Notes: generated by a model from the letters alone, not told the origin. A stretch of 64,000 nt of DNA from Pseudorhodoferax sp. Leaf267 (GCF_001422405.1 NZ_LMMV01000012.1:908830-972829), one strand, 5' to 3'. Positions 1 to 12,462 are shown, numbered from the stretch's first letter. A program made the numbers and translations.

Positions 1-380
1 AGACCGAGAACCTCATGGACGCCGCCGCCTTCGCCGCCATGCAGCCCACGGCGTATTTCATCAATGCCGCGCGCGGCAACCTGGTCGACGAGGCCGCGCT
101 GCTGCGCGCGCTGGACGCCGGCCGCATCGCCGGCTGCGCGCTCGACGTGGGCCGCGCGCCGGACCAGATGCCCAGCCCGGCGCTGGCGCGCCACCCGCTG
201 GTGCGCGCCACGCCGCACATCGGCGGGCTCACGCCGCCGGCCATCGAGCACCAGTCGCTGGAGACGGCCGCGCAGGTCGCCGCCATCGTGCAGGGTCGCA
301 TCCCGCCCGGCGCCGTGAACGCGGCGCAGGCGCTGCGGCTGCAGGCCCGCTTTCCCATTACCCCAGGAAGGAATCCATGA
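1..380 (+). CDS. D-isomer-specific 2-hydroxyacid dehydrogenase, C-terminal part (5' end outside window)
   Basis: This is the C-terminal part of an NAD(P)-dependent 2-hydroxyacid dehydrogenase; the gene starts before the window. The reading frame is open from base 3. Visible family marks are the segment AARGNLVDEAALLRAL, which is the strand-helix after the nucleotide-binding fold, and TPHIGG, which carries the catalytic His of the Arg-Glu-His triad. Such enzymes reduce 2-oxoacids or oxidise D-2-hydroxyacids in the cytoplasm. The stop TGA overlaps the ATG of the following amidohydrolase (ATGA), so the two are translationally coupled and probably serve one catabolic route. The substrate cannot be read from the fragment. 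Confidence 0.85.
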   Translation, partial: TENLMDAAAFAAMQPTAYFINAARGNLVDEAALLRALDAGRIAGCALDVGRAPDQMPSPALARHPLVRATPHIGGLTPPAIEHQSLETAAQVAAIVQGRIPPGAVNAAQALRLQARFPITPGRNP

Positions 381-1198
381 CCGCTGCACCTTTTCCGCCC
401 GGCGCCTGCGACTGCCATGTGCATGTCTACGAGCAAGGCTTTCCGGTCGCGCCGAGCGCCGTCTCCCAGCCCCCGCACGGCCCGCTCTCGGCTTACCGCG
501 AGGTGCAGGCCACGCTGGGGCTGCAGCGCGTGGTGCTGGTGCAGCCCACGGCCTATGGCTTCGACAACCGCTGCATGCTGGAGGCCCTGGCGCAATTGGG
601 CGACACGGCGCGCGGCATCGCCATCGTGCCGCCGGACGCCAGCGATGCGGAGCTGCAGCGCCTGCATGCCCAGGGCGTGCGCGGCGTGCGCTACATGACG
701 ATTCCGAACGCGGGTGGCATCGTCTCCTGGGACAGCATCGAGGCCATGGCCGCACGCATCGCGCCGCTGGGCTGGAACCTCAACCTGCAGCTCGACGGCC
801 GCGACCTGCCGCAGCGCCAGGCCGTCATCGACCGCCTGCCGTGCAAGGTGGTGATCGACCACAACGGCAAGTTCCTCGAACCCGTGGCGCCGGAGCATCC
901 GGCCTTCGAAGCACTGCTAGCTGTGCTGGCGCGCAAAGACCGCTGGATCAAGCTGTCGGCGCCCTACGAGACCTCCAGGGCCGGCCCGCCCGGCTACGAC
1001 GACGTGTCCACGCTGGCCCGGGCGCTGGTGCGCGCGCACCCCGACCGCTGCCTGTGGGCCAGCAACTGGCCGCACCCGGGCCGGGTGCCGCCGCCATCGA
1101 ACACGGCCCTGGCGGCGCTGCTGTCGGGGTGGGCGCCCGACGAGGCGGTGCGCCGCGCCATCCTGGTGGACAACCCCGCCGCGCTGTACGGGTTCTGA
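377..1198 (+). CDS. amidohydrolase family protein (2-pyrone-4,6-dicarboxylate-hydrolase-like TIM barrel)
   Basis: This 273-residue protein belongs to the amidohydrolase-2 group of metal-dependent TIM-barrel hydrolases and lactonases, which includes LigI. Near the N-terminus CDCHVHVYE gives the HxH metal-binding motif. VVIDHNGKF sits on a mid-barrel strand, and WASNWPHPG near the C-terminus is the usual W-x-S-(N/D)-W-P-H end motif. The TIM-barrel length is normal. The ATG overlaps the stop of the dehydrogenase gene, and both are followed by a LysR gene, which suggests degradation of an aromatic-derived or lactone substrate. The exact substrate is not determined; a dicarboxylate lactone is plausible. 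Confidence 0.85.
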   Translation: MTAAPFPPGACDCHVHVYEQGFPVAPSAVSQPPHGPLSAYREVQATLGLQRVVLVQPTAYGFDNRCMLEALAQLGDTARGIAIVPPDASDAELQRLHAQGVRGVRYMTIPNAGGIVSWDSIEAMAARIAPLGWNLNLQLDGRDLPQRQAVIDRLPCKVVIDHNGKFLEPVAPEHPAFEALLAVLARKDRWIKLSAPYETSRAGPPGYDDVSTLARALVRAHPDRCLWASNWPHPGRVPPPSNTALAALLSGWAPDEAVRRAILVDNPAALYGF

Positions 1199-1238
1199 GG
1201 GCGCCCCTGTCGCGCTGGCTACGAAGTAAATTGGCCGC

Positions 1239-2132
1239 ATGGCCTTCAGCTCCGACAGCGTCACCGTGTTCCTCGCCGTGCTCGACCACGGCTCCTTCTC
1301 GGCGGCCGCGCGCGCGCTCAAGCGCGTGCCCTCGGCCGTCAGCATGGCGATCGCCAACCTGGAGGCCGATCTTGCGCTGCCGCTGTTCGACCGCGGCGGG
1401 CGCGAGCCCCAGCCGACGGCCGCCGCCCGCGCGCTGGAGCCGCAGGCGCGCCAGCTGGCGCTGCAGCTGCGCGCGCTCGATGCCCATGCGCTGTCGCTCA
1501 CGCAGGGCCTGGAGAAACGGCTCACGCTGGCCATCGCGCCCGAGCTGCTGTCGGCGCGCTGGAGCGGCCCGCTGGCGGTGCTGGCGGCCGAGCACCCGCT
1601 GCTCGACGTGGAGGTGCTGGTGGCGCCGCAGACCGACGCGCTGGCGCTGCTGCACACCGGCCGCGTGCAGCTGGCGCTGGTGTTCGAGCGCCCGCTGCTC
1701 GACGGCCGTGAGGGCTTCGAGCAGGTCGGCGACGAGACCCTGGTGGCCGTGGCCGCGCCGCGGCATGCGCTGATGCACGCAGCCGAGCCGCTGGGCGAGG
1801 CGCATCTGACGGCCACGCGCCAGGTCGTCATCGCCGGGCGCGACACCGGCGTGGCCGACACGCGCGTGCTGTTCGCACGCCACCAGTGGCACACCGACAG
1901 CCCCGAGGCCGCCTGCGGCCTGCTGGAGGCGGGCCTGGGCTGGGGCTGGCTGCCGCGCAGCATCGTGCAGTGGCGGCTGGACGCCGGCACGCTCGCGCTG
2001 CTGCCGCTCGAGGGCCTGGCCAACGCGCAGACGCTGTGCGTGGACATCGTGTGGTCGCGCGAACGGCCGCTCGGCCTGGGCGCGCGGCATTTGATCGACG
2101 GCATGGCCCGCGCGCGCAAGCCTGCCGGCTGA
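1239..2132 (+). CDS. LysR family transcriptional regulator
   Basis: This 297-residue LysR-type regulator has an N-terminal winged helix-turn-helix at about residues 3-60, with FSAAARALKRVPSAVS as the HTH and an LPLFDRGG wing. A periplasmic-binding-protein-like effector domain follows from about residue 90. It lies 40 bases after the amidohydrolase and in the same direction, so it may be cotranscribed with the dehydrogenase-amidohydrolase pair. LysR genes are more often divergent from their target, so its target could also be elsewhere. The start ATG is the first methionine before the HTH and gives the usual family length. Confidence 0.9.
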   Translation: MAFSSDSVTVFLAVLDHGSFSAAARALKRVPSAVSMAIANLEADLALPLFDRGGREPQPTAAARALEPQARQLALQLRALDAHALSLTQGLEKRLTLAIAPELLSARWSGPLAVLAAEHPLLDVEVLVAPQTDALALLHTGRVQLALVFERPLLDGREGFEQVGDETLVAVAAPRHALMHAAEPLGEAHLTATRQVVIAGRDTGVADTRVLFARHQWHTDSPEAACGLLEAGLGWGWLPRSIVQWRLDAGTLALLPLEGLANAQTLCVDIVWSRERPLGLGARHLIDGMARARKPAG

Positions 2133-2255
2133 GGTTGTGGATGTGGGCGCGCGTCCGACACGCGTGCGGCCTGGCAGACGGCTGCGCCACGGAGCCGTGC
2201 GGCGTACAACGGAACGCTCGCGACGCACGCTCGCACGACTTCCAAGGAGAACACC

Positions 2256-3395
2256 ATGAACGTACCCACGCAACCTCATCCAGGCGCGCCGGCCGTGGAC
2301 CAGAACCTGGCCGAACAGGCCCGCCCCGGCTACGGCATTCCCTCGCAGGACCCGCGGGCGGACGCACAGCTGCCGCTCGGGCCGGCCGAGGTCATGCGCG
2401 AGGCGAATTCCGTGCTCGTGGGGGGCGGCGCCATGGCCGGCACGGCGGCCGGTGCGGCCATCGGCGTGGCGCTGGGTGGCCCGGTGGGCGTGGTCGTGGG
2501 CGCGGCCATCGGCAGCGTGGCGGGTGCCGTCGGCACGGCTGCGGCCAGCATCGCGGCCAGCCATGCGGGTGACGCGGACGGCACCGCTGCATCCGGCGTG
2601 CAGCTCCACGTCGACGACACGGGCGGCACTGGCCGGCCGGTGGTGCTGATCCATGGCTGGCCCCTGTCCGCGCAGGCCTGGGAGTCGCAGACCGGCGCGC
2701 TGCAGGCCGCGGGCTTCCGTGTCGTGGCCTACGACCGGCGCGGCTTTGGCCGCTCCGACAAGCCCGCGTCGGGCTATGGCTACGACGAGCTGGCCGACGA
2801 CCTGGCCCGCGTGCTGGACGAACGCGACCTGCGGGACGTGACGCTGGTCGGCTTCTCGATGGGCGGCGGCGAGGTGGCGCGCTACATCGCGCGCCATGGC
2901 GAGTCGCGCCTGCACAGCGTGGTGTTCGCCGCGGCCGTGCCGCCCTACCTCATGCAGGGCCCCGACAACCCCGAGGGCCCGCTGACTCCCGAGAAGGCGC
3001 AGGAGATGAAGGCCGGCCTGGAGCAGGACCGCGGCGCCTTCTTCGAGCAGTTCACGCGCGACTTCTTCTCGGCCGGCGGCACGCTGCAGGTGACCGAGCA
3101 GCAGCGCCAGGCCGCCGTCGCGCTGTGCCACCAGTCGGCGCAGCCGGCAGCGCTGGCCTGCATGGAATCCTTCGGCACCACGGATTTCCGCGACGACCTC
3201 GAGAAGGTGACGGTGCCCACGCTGGTGCTGCACGGCGATGCGGACGCCATCGTGCCGGTGGAGGGTTCGGGCCTGCGCACGCACCGCGCCGTGGCGCACA
3301 GCCAGCTCGTCACCGTGCCCGGTGCGCCGCACGGCCTGAACGTGTCGCATGCGAGCGCGTTCAACGAGGCCTTGCTCGCGTTCCTGCGCAACTAG
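2256..3395 (+). CDS. alpha/beta hydrolase (non-haem chloroperoxidase-like) with glycine-zipper N-terminal segment
   Basis: The 379-residue product has two parts. Residues about 110-379 form an alpha/beta hydrolase close to non-haem chloroperoxidases and arylesterases. VLIHGWPLSAQAWE is the oxyanion-hole strand, GFSMGGGE carries the nucleophile Ser, LHGDADAIVP the Asp, and APHGLN the His. Residues about 45-105 are a Gly/Ala-rich stretch with repeated small-residue spacing, like a glycine zipper. It could form a hydrophobic hairpin or membrane segment. Family members usually begin at the hydrolase domain, so the roughly 110-residue extension is unusual. AAGGAG precedes the ATG. No operon partner is evident. 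Confidence 0.85.
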   Translation: MNVPTQPHPGAPAVDQNLAEQARPGYGIPSQDPRADAQLPLGPAEVMREANSVLVGGGAMAGTAAGAAIGVALGGPVGVVVGAAIGSVAGAVGTAAASIAASHAGDADGTAASGVQLHVDDTGGTGRPVVLIHGWPLSAQAWESQTGALQAAGFRVVAYDRRGFGRSDKPASGYGYDELADDLARVLDERDLRDVTLVGFSMGGGEVARYIARHGESRLHSVVFAAAVPPYLMQGPDNPEGPLTPEKAQEMKAGLEQDRGAFFEQFTRDFFSAGGTLQVTEQQRQAAVALCHQSAQPAALACMESFGTTDFRDDLEKVTVPTLVLHGDADAIVPVEGSGLRTHRAVAHSQLVTVPGAPHGLNVSHASAFNEALLAFLRN

Positions 3396-3448
3396 CGGCG
3401 CAGGCGGGCTACGATGCCCGCCTTGACGACACGGCACGAGGAGCCGAA

Positions 3449-3892
3449 TTGAACTGCTTACGCGCGCTCGCCCTGGTGGGGCTGTTGCTGGCCCCAGGGC
3501 TCGCCCCTGCGCAGAAAGCCGCGCCCAGGATCACCGTCGACCGCGAGTCGTACATGACGCGCTGCATCGCCCAGCTCTACCCGCTGGACGAGACGCTGCT
3601 GGACAACCTGGCCAAAGGTGACGGCTTCGACCGCAAGGCGCGCTTTTACCTGCGCGTCACGCGCGACGTGTGCGGCTGCAGCCTGGAGCAGGCGCAGATG
3701 GCGCTCAACGCGCGCCAGCAGCTGCTGTTCGCCTACCGCGGCTTCGAGCCGGTGGAGCAGGGCGTGGGCCAGGTTTTCGAGCAGGCCGACCGCGATGCCG
3801 TGGCCAAGTTCGAGCAGGAGCACAAGGGCTACCAGCAATGCGCGCAGAACTTCGACCGGCGTGTGCGCGAGGGGCCGGACGGCAAGCGCTGA
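3449..3892 (+). CDS. small secreted protein of unknown function (TTG start)
   Basis: I do not recognise this 147-residue protein. A TTG start is chosen because GAGGAG lies five bases upstream and because it yields a typical signal peptide: NCLRALALVGLLLAPGLAPA, with predicted cleavage near Ala-Gln. An ATG-only search would miss the correct start. The mature part has three or four cysteines (RCIAQLYP, DVCGCSLE, QQCAQNF), compatible with disulfides in the periplasm. It follows the hydrolase gene by 53 bases on the same strand and could be cotranscribed with it. Function is unknown. Confidence 0.7.
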   Translation: MNCLRALALVGLLLAPGLAPAQKAAPRITVDRESYMTRCIAQLYPLDETLLDNLAKGDGFDRKARFYLRVTRDVCGCSLEQAQMALNARQQLLFAYRGFEPVEQGVGQVFEQADRDAVAKFEQEHKGYQQCAQNFDRRVREGPDGKR

Positions 3893-3958
3893 GGCCGGGC
3901 GCGGAGGGCGTTCAGTGAAGCATCGGCGCTGAAGCCCACGTCCTGCACACCCTGGAGA

Positions 3959-4072
3959 TTGGAACACTATGAAGTCGCGCTCGCGCAGGCGGCGCGCCAG
4001 GTCCGACGCATCGCTCAGGCTGCCGCGTGGTGCCGGGCCGCGAGCGAAGGGGATGAACATGTTGTAGCCGAA
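3959..4072 (-). pseudogene. remnant of a TIR-domain protein gene
   Basis: The 316 bases between the small secreted protein and the sensor kinase hold no intact gene. On the minus strand the frame reads [17 protein letters not shown] and then DLARRLRERDFIVF. From memory this matches the first beta-strand, loop and helix of bacterial TIR-domain proteins, where xDVFISxA is followed by a conserved ASDLARRLRERDFTVFFS-type helix-strand. The similarity ends abruptly, the BB-loop and catalytic Glu are absent, and no upstream start fits. I read it as a decayed fragment of a TIR gene, perhaps from a defence or signalling locus. The similarity is recalled, not computed. Confidence 0.45.
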
Positions 4073-4208
4073 CAGCCGGGCGGCGTCGTTGCGCTGGGCC
4101 CCGGGCCGCGTGGCCGCGGTGGTGCAGGTGTGCATGCGCGGCAGTACGGCTTGGCGGCCACCGCGCGCGCACCGGGGCATCGTGCATCCGGTGGATGCGC
4201 CAGTGCCG

Positions 4209-7709
<3,501 letters not shown>

Positions 7710-7989
7710 GGCCCCTTCGGGGTCGGACTGGCGGATGGAAGCGGCTCGCCGGTGGCCTTGCGTTGCGCATGGGGCGGTGGACGGGGCAACGCAGGTTCGC
7801 CAGACACCGGTCCCCGGCCGCGGCCTGGCAGCGCTGCCCCGGGGATGGTGCGCATTGTTCGGGTTGGGCCTGGGCAGATTGCGTCGGCTTTGTGACGTGG
7901 CGAGCCCAGGGCGCCGGAATGCGGTCAGGGCGTTAACTTGTGCCGCGGTCGAGCCCGGCCGGGAGCGGCACGCACGTGCGTTCGAACAG

Positions 7990-8014
7990 CAAAAAGGCCA
8001 CCGGAGGTGGCCTT
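7990..8014 (-). terminator. intrinsic terminator of the proVWX-like operon
   Basis: A 9-bp perfect stem (AAGGCCACC / GGTGGCCTT) with a 3-base loop is followed on the minus strand by five T residues. It lies about 20 bases after the stop of the substrate-binding protein gene, as expected for the end of the ABC operon. Confidence 0.8.
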
Positions 8015-8032
8015 GCGAGTACGTTCAGCGAC

Positions 8033-9040
8033 TCAGTCAGCTGCTTTCAGCGCCGCATCGATCCAGCCGTCGAACGTCTTCTGGTGGCCCTTGATCCACG
8101 CATCGGTATGCCGCTCCACGTCGGCCGGCTTGTTCTGCCCGTCGCGCATGCGCAGGTTCTGCGCGTTGATGTCGGAAACCGACAACTGCATCACCTCGAA
8201 CAGCTTGGCCGCGGCCGGGTTCCTGGTCACGAAGTCCTTGTTGGCCACGATGCGCTGCGTGTTCATGACGAAGCCGTAGTTCTGGCCGCTGGCGAGCTTG
8301 GTGTCCAGCTTGCTCTGCTCGCCGGGCAGCGAGGAGAACGGCACCTTTAGCCAGACCACTTCCTGGCCCGGCCGCAGCACGCCGCTCACCCAATAGGGCG
8401 TCCAGGTGTAGTACAGGATGGGCTGGCCGGCCTTGAAGCGGGCGATGGTGTCGGCCATCAGCGCGGCGTAGCTGCCCTGCGTGTGGCTCACGTGGGCGCG
8501 CAGCTTGTAGGCGTCCAGTTGGTGCTCGATCACGGCCTCGCAGCCCCAGCCAGGGTTGCAGCCCGTCATGTCAGCCTTGCCGTCGCCGTTGGTGTCGAAC
8601 AGCTTGGCAATCTCTGGCTTGGCCAACTGGTCGACCGAGGTGATCTTGTAGCGGTCGGCCGTCTTCTTGTCGATCAGGTAGCCCTGGGCCGCGCCGGTGG
8701 AGTATTGGCCCGTGCGCGAGAGCTTGGCGTCGCCGCCGGCGTTCTTGTAGAAGTCGGCGTGCAGCGGGTCCCAGTGGTCGGCCATGAAGGTGGCGTCGCC
8801 GTTGGCGATCGCGACATGGGCCGTGGGGTATTCCACTTCCTTGATGGGCTGCACGTCGTAGCCCAGCCTGGCGAGCGCGCGCGAGACCAGCAGGGTCTGG
8901 AAGGTTTCTTCGGCGATCGAGCTTTGCAGCGGCTGCACGCGCACGCCCTTGCCGGGCAGGTCCTGCGCCATGGCGGCGGTGGCTGCGCTAGCGATCAGGG
9001 TGGTGGCGAGCAGGGCGCGCAAGGTCGGCTTCAAATGCAT
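8033..9040 (-). CDS. proX: glycine betaine/proline ABC transporter, substrate-binding protein
   Basis: This 335-residue periplasmic binding protein is ProX-like, of the OpuAC family. The chosen ATG gives a clean signal peptide ([19 protein letters not shown], cleavage before Gln-Asp). Without it the frame would run on into the permease region. It keeps the Trp/Tyr-rich ligand-cage segments of the family ([18 protein letters not shown]), which bind quaternary ammonium groups through cation-pi contacts. AAGGA lies about 10 bases upstream. It is the last gene of a three-gene operon, 26 bases after the permease, and is followed by a terminator. The ligand is probably glycine betaine or proline betaine; choline or carnitine is also possible. 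Confidence 0.93.
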   Translation of the reverse strand: MHLKPTLRALLATTLIASAATAAMAQDLPGKGVRVQPLQSSIAEETFQTLLVSRALARLGYDVQPIKEVEYPTAHVAIANGDATFMADHWDPLHADFYKNAGGDAKLSRTGQYSTGAAQGYLIDKKTADRYKITSVDQLAKPEIAKLFDTNGDGKADMTGCNPGWGCEAVIEHQLDAYKLRAHVSHTQGSYAALMADTIARFKAGQPILYYTWTPYWVSGVLRPGQEVVWLKVPFSSLPGEQSKLDTKLASGQNYGFVMNTQRIVANKDFVTRNPAAAKLFEVMQLSVSDINAQNLRMRDGQNKPADVERHTDAWIKGHQKTFDGWIDAALKAAD

Positions 9041-9066
9041 GGGGTCGGTTCCTTTTGGAGGGTGGA

Positions 9067-10272
9067 TCAATGGATGCGGGCGGCGAGTGCGAGCTCGGCG
9101 CTTTCGGGTTCGTGCACAGCCGGGGCTGGCTTGGCCGGCGCGGGCCGCAGCGCGCGCAGCACCAGCCCGGCCGGGCCGGTCTGCCACCAGTGGCGGGCGC
9201 CGCGGCGCGGCTGGCCCATGGCCTGGGTGATGCGGTCCAGCGTGATGGCCAGTAGCACGATGCCCAGGCCGCCCACGGTGGCCAGGCCCATGTCGAGCCG
9301 GCCGATGCCGCGCAGCACCATCTGGCCCAGGCCGCCGACGGCGATCATGGAGGCGATGACCACCATGGACAGCGACAGCATCAGCGCCTGGTTGATGCCG
9401 GCCATGATGGAAGGCATGGCCAGCGGCAGCTGCACCTTGGTCAGCAGTTGCCACGGCGAGGCGCCGTAGGAGCGCGCGGCCTCGATCAGGTCGGGCCGCA
9501 CCTGGCGGATGCCCAGCGTCGTCAGGCGCACCAGCGGCGGCAGCGCGAACACGATGGTCACGATCACGCCCGGCACGTTGCCGATGCCGAACAGCATCAC
9601 CACCGGCACCAGGTAGACGAAGGCCGGCGTGGTCTGCATCGCGTCGAGCAGCGGCCGCATGATGCGGTTGGCGCGGTCGGATGCGGCCAGCAGGATGCCC
9701 AGTGGCAGCCCGATCACGAGGCAGAACACCAGCGAGGTGAGCACCAGCGACAGCGTGGTCATGGCCTCGGGCCAGATGCCCAGCATGGCGATCAGCAGCA
9801 GCGAGACCACGCCGCCCAGCGCGATCGCGCGGCCCGCGCATTGCCAGGCGATGAGGCCCAGCAGCGCGACCATGGCCAGGGTGGGCACGGACAGCAGCAG
9901 TGCCTCGACGCTGGCCAGCGTGGTGTCGATGGGCGCGCGTACGGTCTGGAAGAAGGGGCGGAAGTGCTCCACCGTCCACGCCAGGCCCTGGTTGATCCAG
10001 GACTCGACCGGCAGCGAGCCGTCCCACAGCTGCGAGAAATGAAAGCCTGCGGCGTCGGCGCCGTCCAGGGCCGTGGCGGGCGCGTCCAGCCAGTCGTCGG
10101 CGCCGGCAGCCGGCTCGGAGCCACCCCAGGCCGAGCCGGCTTCGGGCGCGGGCTGCGGGCTGGCCCAGGGGTCGGCCGCGGGTGTCTCAACCGGTGCGGC
10201 GGGCGTGCCGGCGGCGTCCCAGGGGTTGGCGTCGGCCTGGGCGATCGAGGTGGTGGTGTTGTGGTCTTGCAT
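9067..10272 (-). CDS. proW: glycine betaine/proline ABC transporter, permease
   Basis: The 401-residue ProW-type permease has an N-terminal cytoplasmic region of about 100 residues rich in Pro, Ala and Gly, then at least six to seven membrane helices from about residue 120. The EAA-type coupling loop appears as [20 protein letters not shown], contacting the ATPase. It passes betaine-type osmolytes received from the binding protein across the inner membrane. It lies between the ATPase and binding-protein genes, 17 bases from the former. The repeated Ala/Pro/Trp-rich N-terminal tail (PWASPQP, NPWDAAG) is longer than in E. coli ProW and may be disordered. Confidence 0.93.
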   Translation of the reverse strand: MQDHNTTTSIAQADANPWDAAGTPAAPVETPAADPWASPQPAPEAGSAWGGSEPAAGADDWLDAPATALDGADAAGFHFSQLWDGSLPVESWINQGLAWTVEHFRPFFQTVRAPIDTTLASVEALLLSVPTLAMVALLGLIAWQCAGRAIALGGVVSLLLIAMLGIWPEAMTTLSLVLTSLVFCLVIGLPLGILLAASDRANRIMRPLLDAMQTTPAFVYLVPVVMLFGIGNVPGVIVTIVFALPPLVRLTTLGIRQVRPDLIEAARSYGASPWQLLTKVQLPLAMPSIMAGINQALMLSLSMVVIASMIAVGGLGQMVLRGIGRLDMGLATVGGLGIVLLAITLDRITQAMGQPRRGARHWWQTGPAGLVLRALRPAPAKPAPAVHEPESAELALAARIH

Positions 10273-10289
10273 GTGGTGTCCTCGTGTGG

Positions 10290-11489
10290 TCAGTCCGTGC
10301 CCTTGTCCATGAAGCGCAGCAGCGTGGTCTTGCTGATCGCGCCCACGTAGCGGCCCTGGTCGTCGATGACGGGCAGGGGCCAGGGCGACTGCGCGACCTG
10401 GCCGAACAGTTCGTTGACGGGGTGGACGGCCGGCACGGTCTGCACGTCGGGCAGGAAGGCGTGCTGCAGGCCCAGCGTGCCCTCGTGGTGCTTCAATGCC
10501 GTGCGCAGCGAATCGGCCGAGACCATGCCCAGCAAGCGCTGCTTGGGATCGACCACGTACGCATAGTCGCGGTCCAGGTCTTCCAGCATCTTGAGGGCGG
10601 GGCGCGCGCCGCGGTTCGGGTTTTCCGACACCACGACCTGGCTGCGCCGCGCGATGTCGCCGGCCTTGAACACGGCGGCCGCGTCCACGCCGCGCACGAA
10701 GCTGCGCACGTAGTCGTTGGCGGGCTGGCGCAGGATCTCCTCGGGCGTGCCGACCTGCACGACCTGGCCGTCCTTCATGATGGCGATGCGGTCGCCGATG
10801 CGCATCGCCTCGTCCAGGTCGTGCGAGATGAAGACGATGGTGCGGCGCTTGACCTGCTGCAGCCGCATCAGCTCGCTCTGCATCTCCGTGCGGATGATCG
10901 GGTCCAGGGCCGAGAAGGCCTCGTCCATGAGCAGGATGGACGGGTCGGACGCCAGCGCGCGCGCCAGGCCCACGCGCTGCTGCATGCCGCCCGACAGCTC
11001 ATCGGGGTAGCTGTCGCCCCAGCCGTCCAGGCCCACCTGGGCCAGCGCCAGGTCGGCCTGCTCCAGCCGCGTGCGCTTGCTGGCGCCGGCCAGCTCCAGG
11101 CCGAAGGCGGTGTTCTCGCGCACCGTCATGTGCGGCATCAGCGCGAACGACTGGAACACCATGCTGATGTCCTTGCGGCGCAGCGCGCGCAGTTGCCGGT
11201 CGGAGTGCTCGTTGATGTCGGCGCCGTCGATCACGATGCGGCCGGCACTGGGCTCGATGAGCCGGTTGAGCAGCCGCACGAGCGTGGACTTGCCCGAGCC
11301 CGACAGGCCCATGATCACGAAGATCTCGCCCGCCTGGATGTCGAAGCTGGCGTCGAAGACACCGATGGATTGGCCGGTCTGGGCCAGGATCTCCTGCTTG
11401 CTGAGCCCCTGGCGCACGAGGGCCAGCGCTTCCTCGGGTTCGTCGCCGAACACCTTGAAAACGTGGTCGATGTGGATGTCTTTTGCCAT
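10290..11489 (-). CDS. proV: glycine betaine/proline ABC transporter, ATP-binding protein with CBS domain
   Basis: The 399-residue ProV-type ATPase has Walker [10 protein letters not shown] at about 59-67, signature [15 protein letters not shown], Walker B ILLMDEAF and a D-loop. The C-terminal region after about residue 270 forms a CBS pair ([22 protein letters not shown]). In OpuA and ProV, CBS modules sense ionic strength and gate transport. The start was placed at the ATG with GGGAGGA seven bases upstream rather than an in-frame codon 24 residues earlier that lacks a ribosome site. It is the first gene of the operon, preceded by a leader of about 310 bases and a strong promoter. Confidence 0.94.
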   Translation of the reverse strand: MAKDIHIDHVFKVFGDEPEEALALVRQGLSKQEILAQTGQSIGVFDASFDIQAGEIFVIMGLSGSGKSTLVRLLNRLIEPSAGRIVIDGADINEHSDRQLRALRRKDISMVFQSFALMPHMTVRENTAFGLELAGASKRTRLEQADLALAQVGLDGWGDSYPDELSGGMQQRVGLARALASDPSILLMDEAFSALDPIIRTEMQSELMRLQQVKRRTIVFISHDLDEAMRIGDRIAIMKDGQVVQVGTPEEILRQPANDYVRSFVRGVDAAAVFKAGDIARRSQVVVSENPNRGARPALKMLEDLDRDYAYVVDPKQRLLGMVSADSLRTALKHHEGTLGLQHAFLPDVQTVPAVHPVNELFGQVAQSPWPLPVIDDQGRYVGAISKTTLLRFMDKGTD

Positions 11490-11807
11490 GCGGCAGTCCT
11501 CCCGGTTCGTGTTCTGTATCAGGCCGCCCACGAGGCAGGCGGCCGCGATCCGCAGCCGCACGGGCAGGCACTGAAGACGACGAGAGACGACGCAACCAGA
11601 GCCTGTCGGGCGCCAAGGGGGCGATCAGCGGGCCTGGTCGAGGGGGCTGAAGGCGATGGCGCGACGCGGCGTCGGGTGGCCGGAAGAACCGGCCGGGGAT
11701 GCAGGGCCAGGCCCTGCGAGAGCCTTCGGTACCGCGACGGGATGCAAGGAGATCCGCGAGTAGTACCGAAGCGCCAACATACTCAGTTGGCTGTTAAGAG
11801 GGGCGCG
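11490..11807 (-). other. long 5' leader of the proVWX-like operon with stem-loop and possible leader peptide
   Basis: This stretch between the promoter and proV has no conventional gene. It holds a long-range inverted repeat CTTCGGTAC (11724-11732) / GTACCGAAG (11763-11771), with a CGCG/CGCG inner pairing. A frame of 40 codons on the minus strand opens with TTG at 11747, inside the loop, and ends with TGA at 11625 (...RRAIAFSPLDQAR). Whether the peptide is made is unknown. I do not recognise a known riboswitch class here. A structured leader fits post-transcriptional osmotic control, but that is inference. Confidence 0.4.
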
Positions 11808-11847
11808 ATTCTAACTTTTTGGTCTAAGTCATGTCAAGTCATGACTT
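11808..11847 (-). promoter_or_regulatory. sigma70 promoter and overlapping operator of the proVWX-like operon
   Basis: On the minus strand there is a consensus -35 TTGACA (11832-11837), an 18-base spacer and -10 TAGAAT (11808-11813), in a locally AT-rich patch. Over the -35 lies the perfect palindrome AAGTCATGACTT (11836-11847), next to a second direct copy AAGTCATG at 11826-11833. A repressor bound there would block RNA polymerase. The MarR-type osmoregulators CosR and EctR bind comparable repeats upstream of compatible-solute genes. The regulator is not in the window. Confidence 0.75.
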
Positions 11848-11859
11848 ATTTTCTGGCTG

Positions 11860-12462
11860 TCAGTGTCGCGCGTTCTCCGTGGCCGACATCATCTTGTCGG
11901 TGTAGGCGATCGCCATCGCCGAGAACAGGAAGGCGATGTGGATCGCCGTTTGCGCCAGCAGCACCTTCTCGGTGTAGTTGTCGGCGTTGATGAAGGTCTT
12001 GAGCAGGTGGATCGAGCTGATGCCGATGATGGACATGGCCAGCTTGACCTTGAGCACCGAGGCGTTCACATGGCTCAGCCACTCGGGCTGGTCCTCGTGG
12101 CCTTCCAGGTTCATGCGGCTCACGAAGGTCTCGTAGCCGCCCACGATCACCATGATGAGCAGGTTGGAGATCATGACCACGTCGATCAGCGCCAGCACCA
12201 CCAGCATGATGACGGTCTCGTTCAGCGTGGTGATGGGCGCGTCGGTCTTGTAGCCGATGCTGTTGATCAGCGCCTGCAGCGCCGGGCCGCTGCCGAACGC
12301 GGCCTCGACCAAGTGCGTCAGCTCGACCAGGAAGTGCACGACGTAGACCGCCTGCGCGACGATCAGGCCCAGGTACAGCGGTAGCTGCAGCCAACGGCTG
12401 GCAAAGATCAGCTTGGGCAGCGGGCGCATCGGCGAAGCCTTGGACGGTATGGGTTCTGACAT
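11860..12462 (-). CDS. UPF0114 (YqhA/TIGR00645) family inner-membrane protein
   Basis: This 200-residue integral membrane protein belongs to the UPF0114/TIGR00645 family. Hydrophobic segments include LYLGLIVAQAVYVVHFLVEL, VIMLVVLALIDVVMISNLLI and the C-terminal IHIAFLFSAMAIAYTDKMM. The central GGYETFVSRMNLEGHEDQPEW is the family signature. The molecular function is unknown; the fold is predicted to be a small multi-helix membrane protein. It is divergent from the acetyl-CoA synthetase gene across 145 bases. Its 3' end lies only about a dozen bases before the proV promoter region. Confidence 0.9.
   Translation of the reverse strand: MSEPIPSKASPMRPLPKLIFASRWLQLPLYLGLIVAQAVYVVHFLVELTHLVEAAFGSGPALQALINSIGYKTDAPITTLNETVIMLVVLALIDVVMISNLLIMVIVGGYETFVSRMNLEGHEDQPEWLSHVNASVLKVKLAMSIIGISSIHLLKTFINADNYTEKVLLAQTAIHIAFLFSAMAIAYTDKMMSATENARH

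Noticed and set aside
948-3437. Long minus-strand open frame over the LysR and hydrolase genes
   Set aside because: No domain can be recognised; the composition is that of an antisense frame. The plus-strand genes carry complete motifs.
11490-11807. A known riboswitch class in the proV leader
   Set aside because: No conserved core of the TPP, glycine, SAM, cobalamin or guanidine classes is visible; only an unassigned stem-loop is reported.
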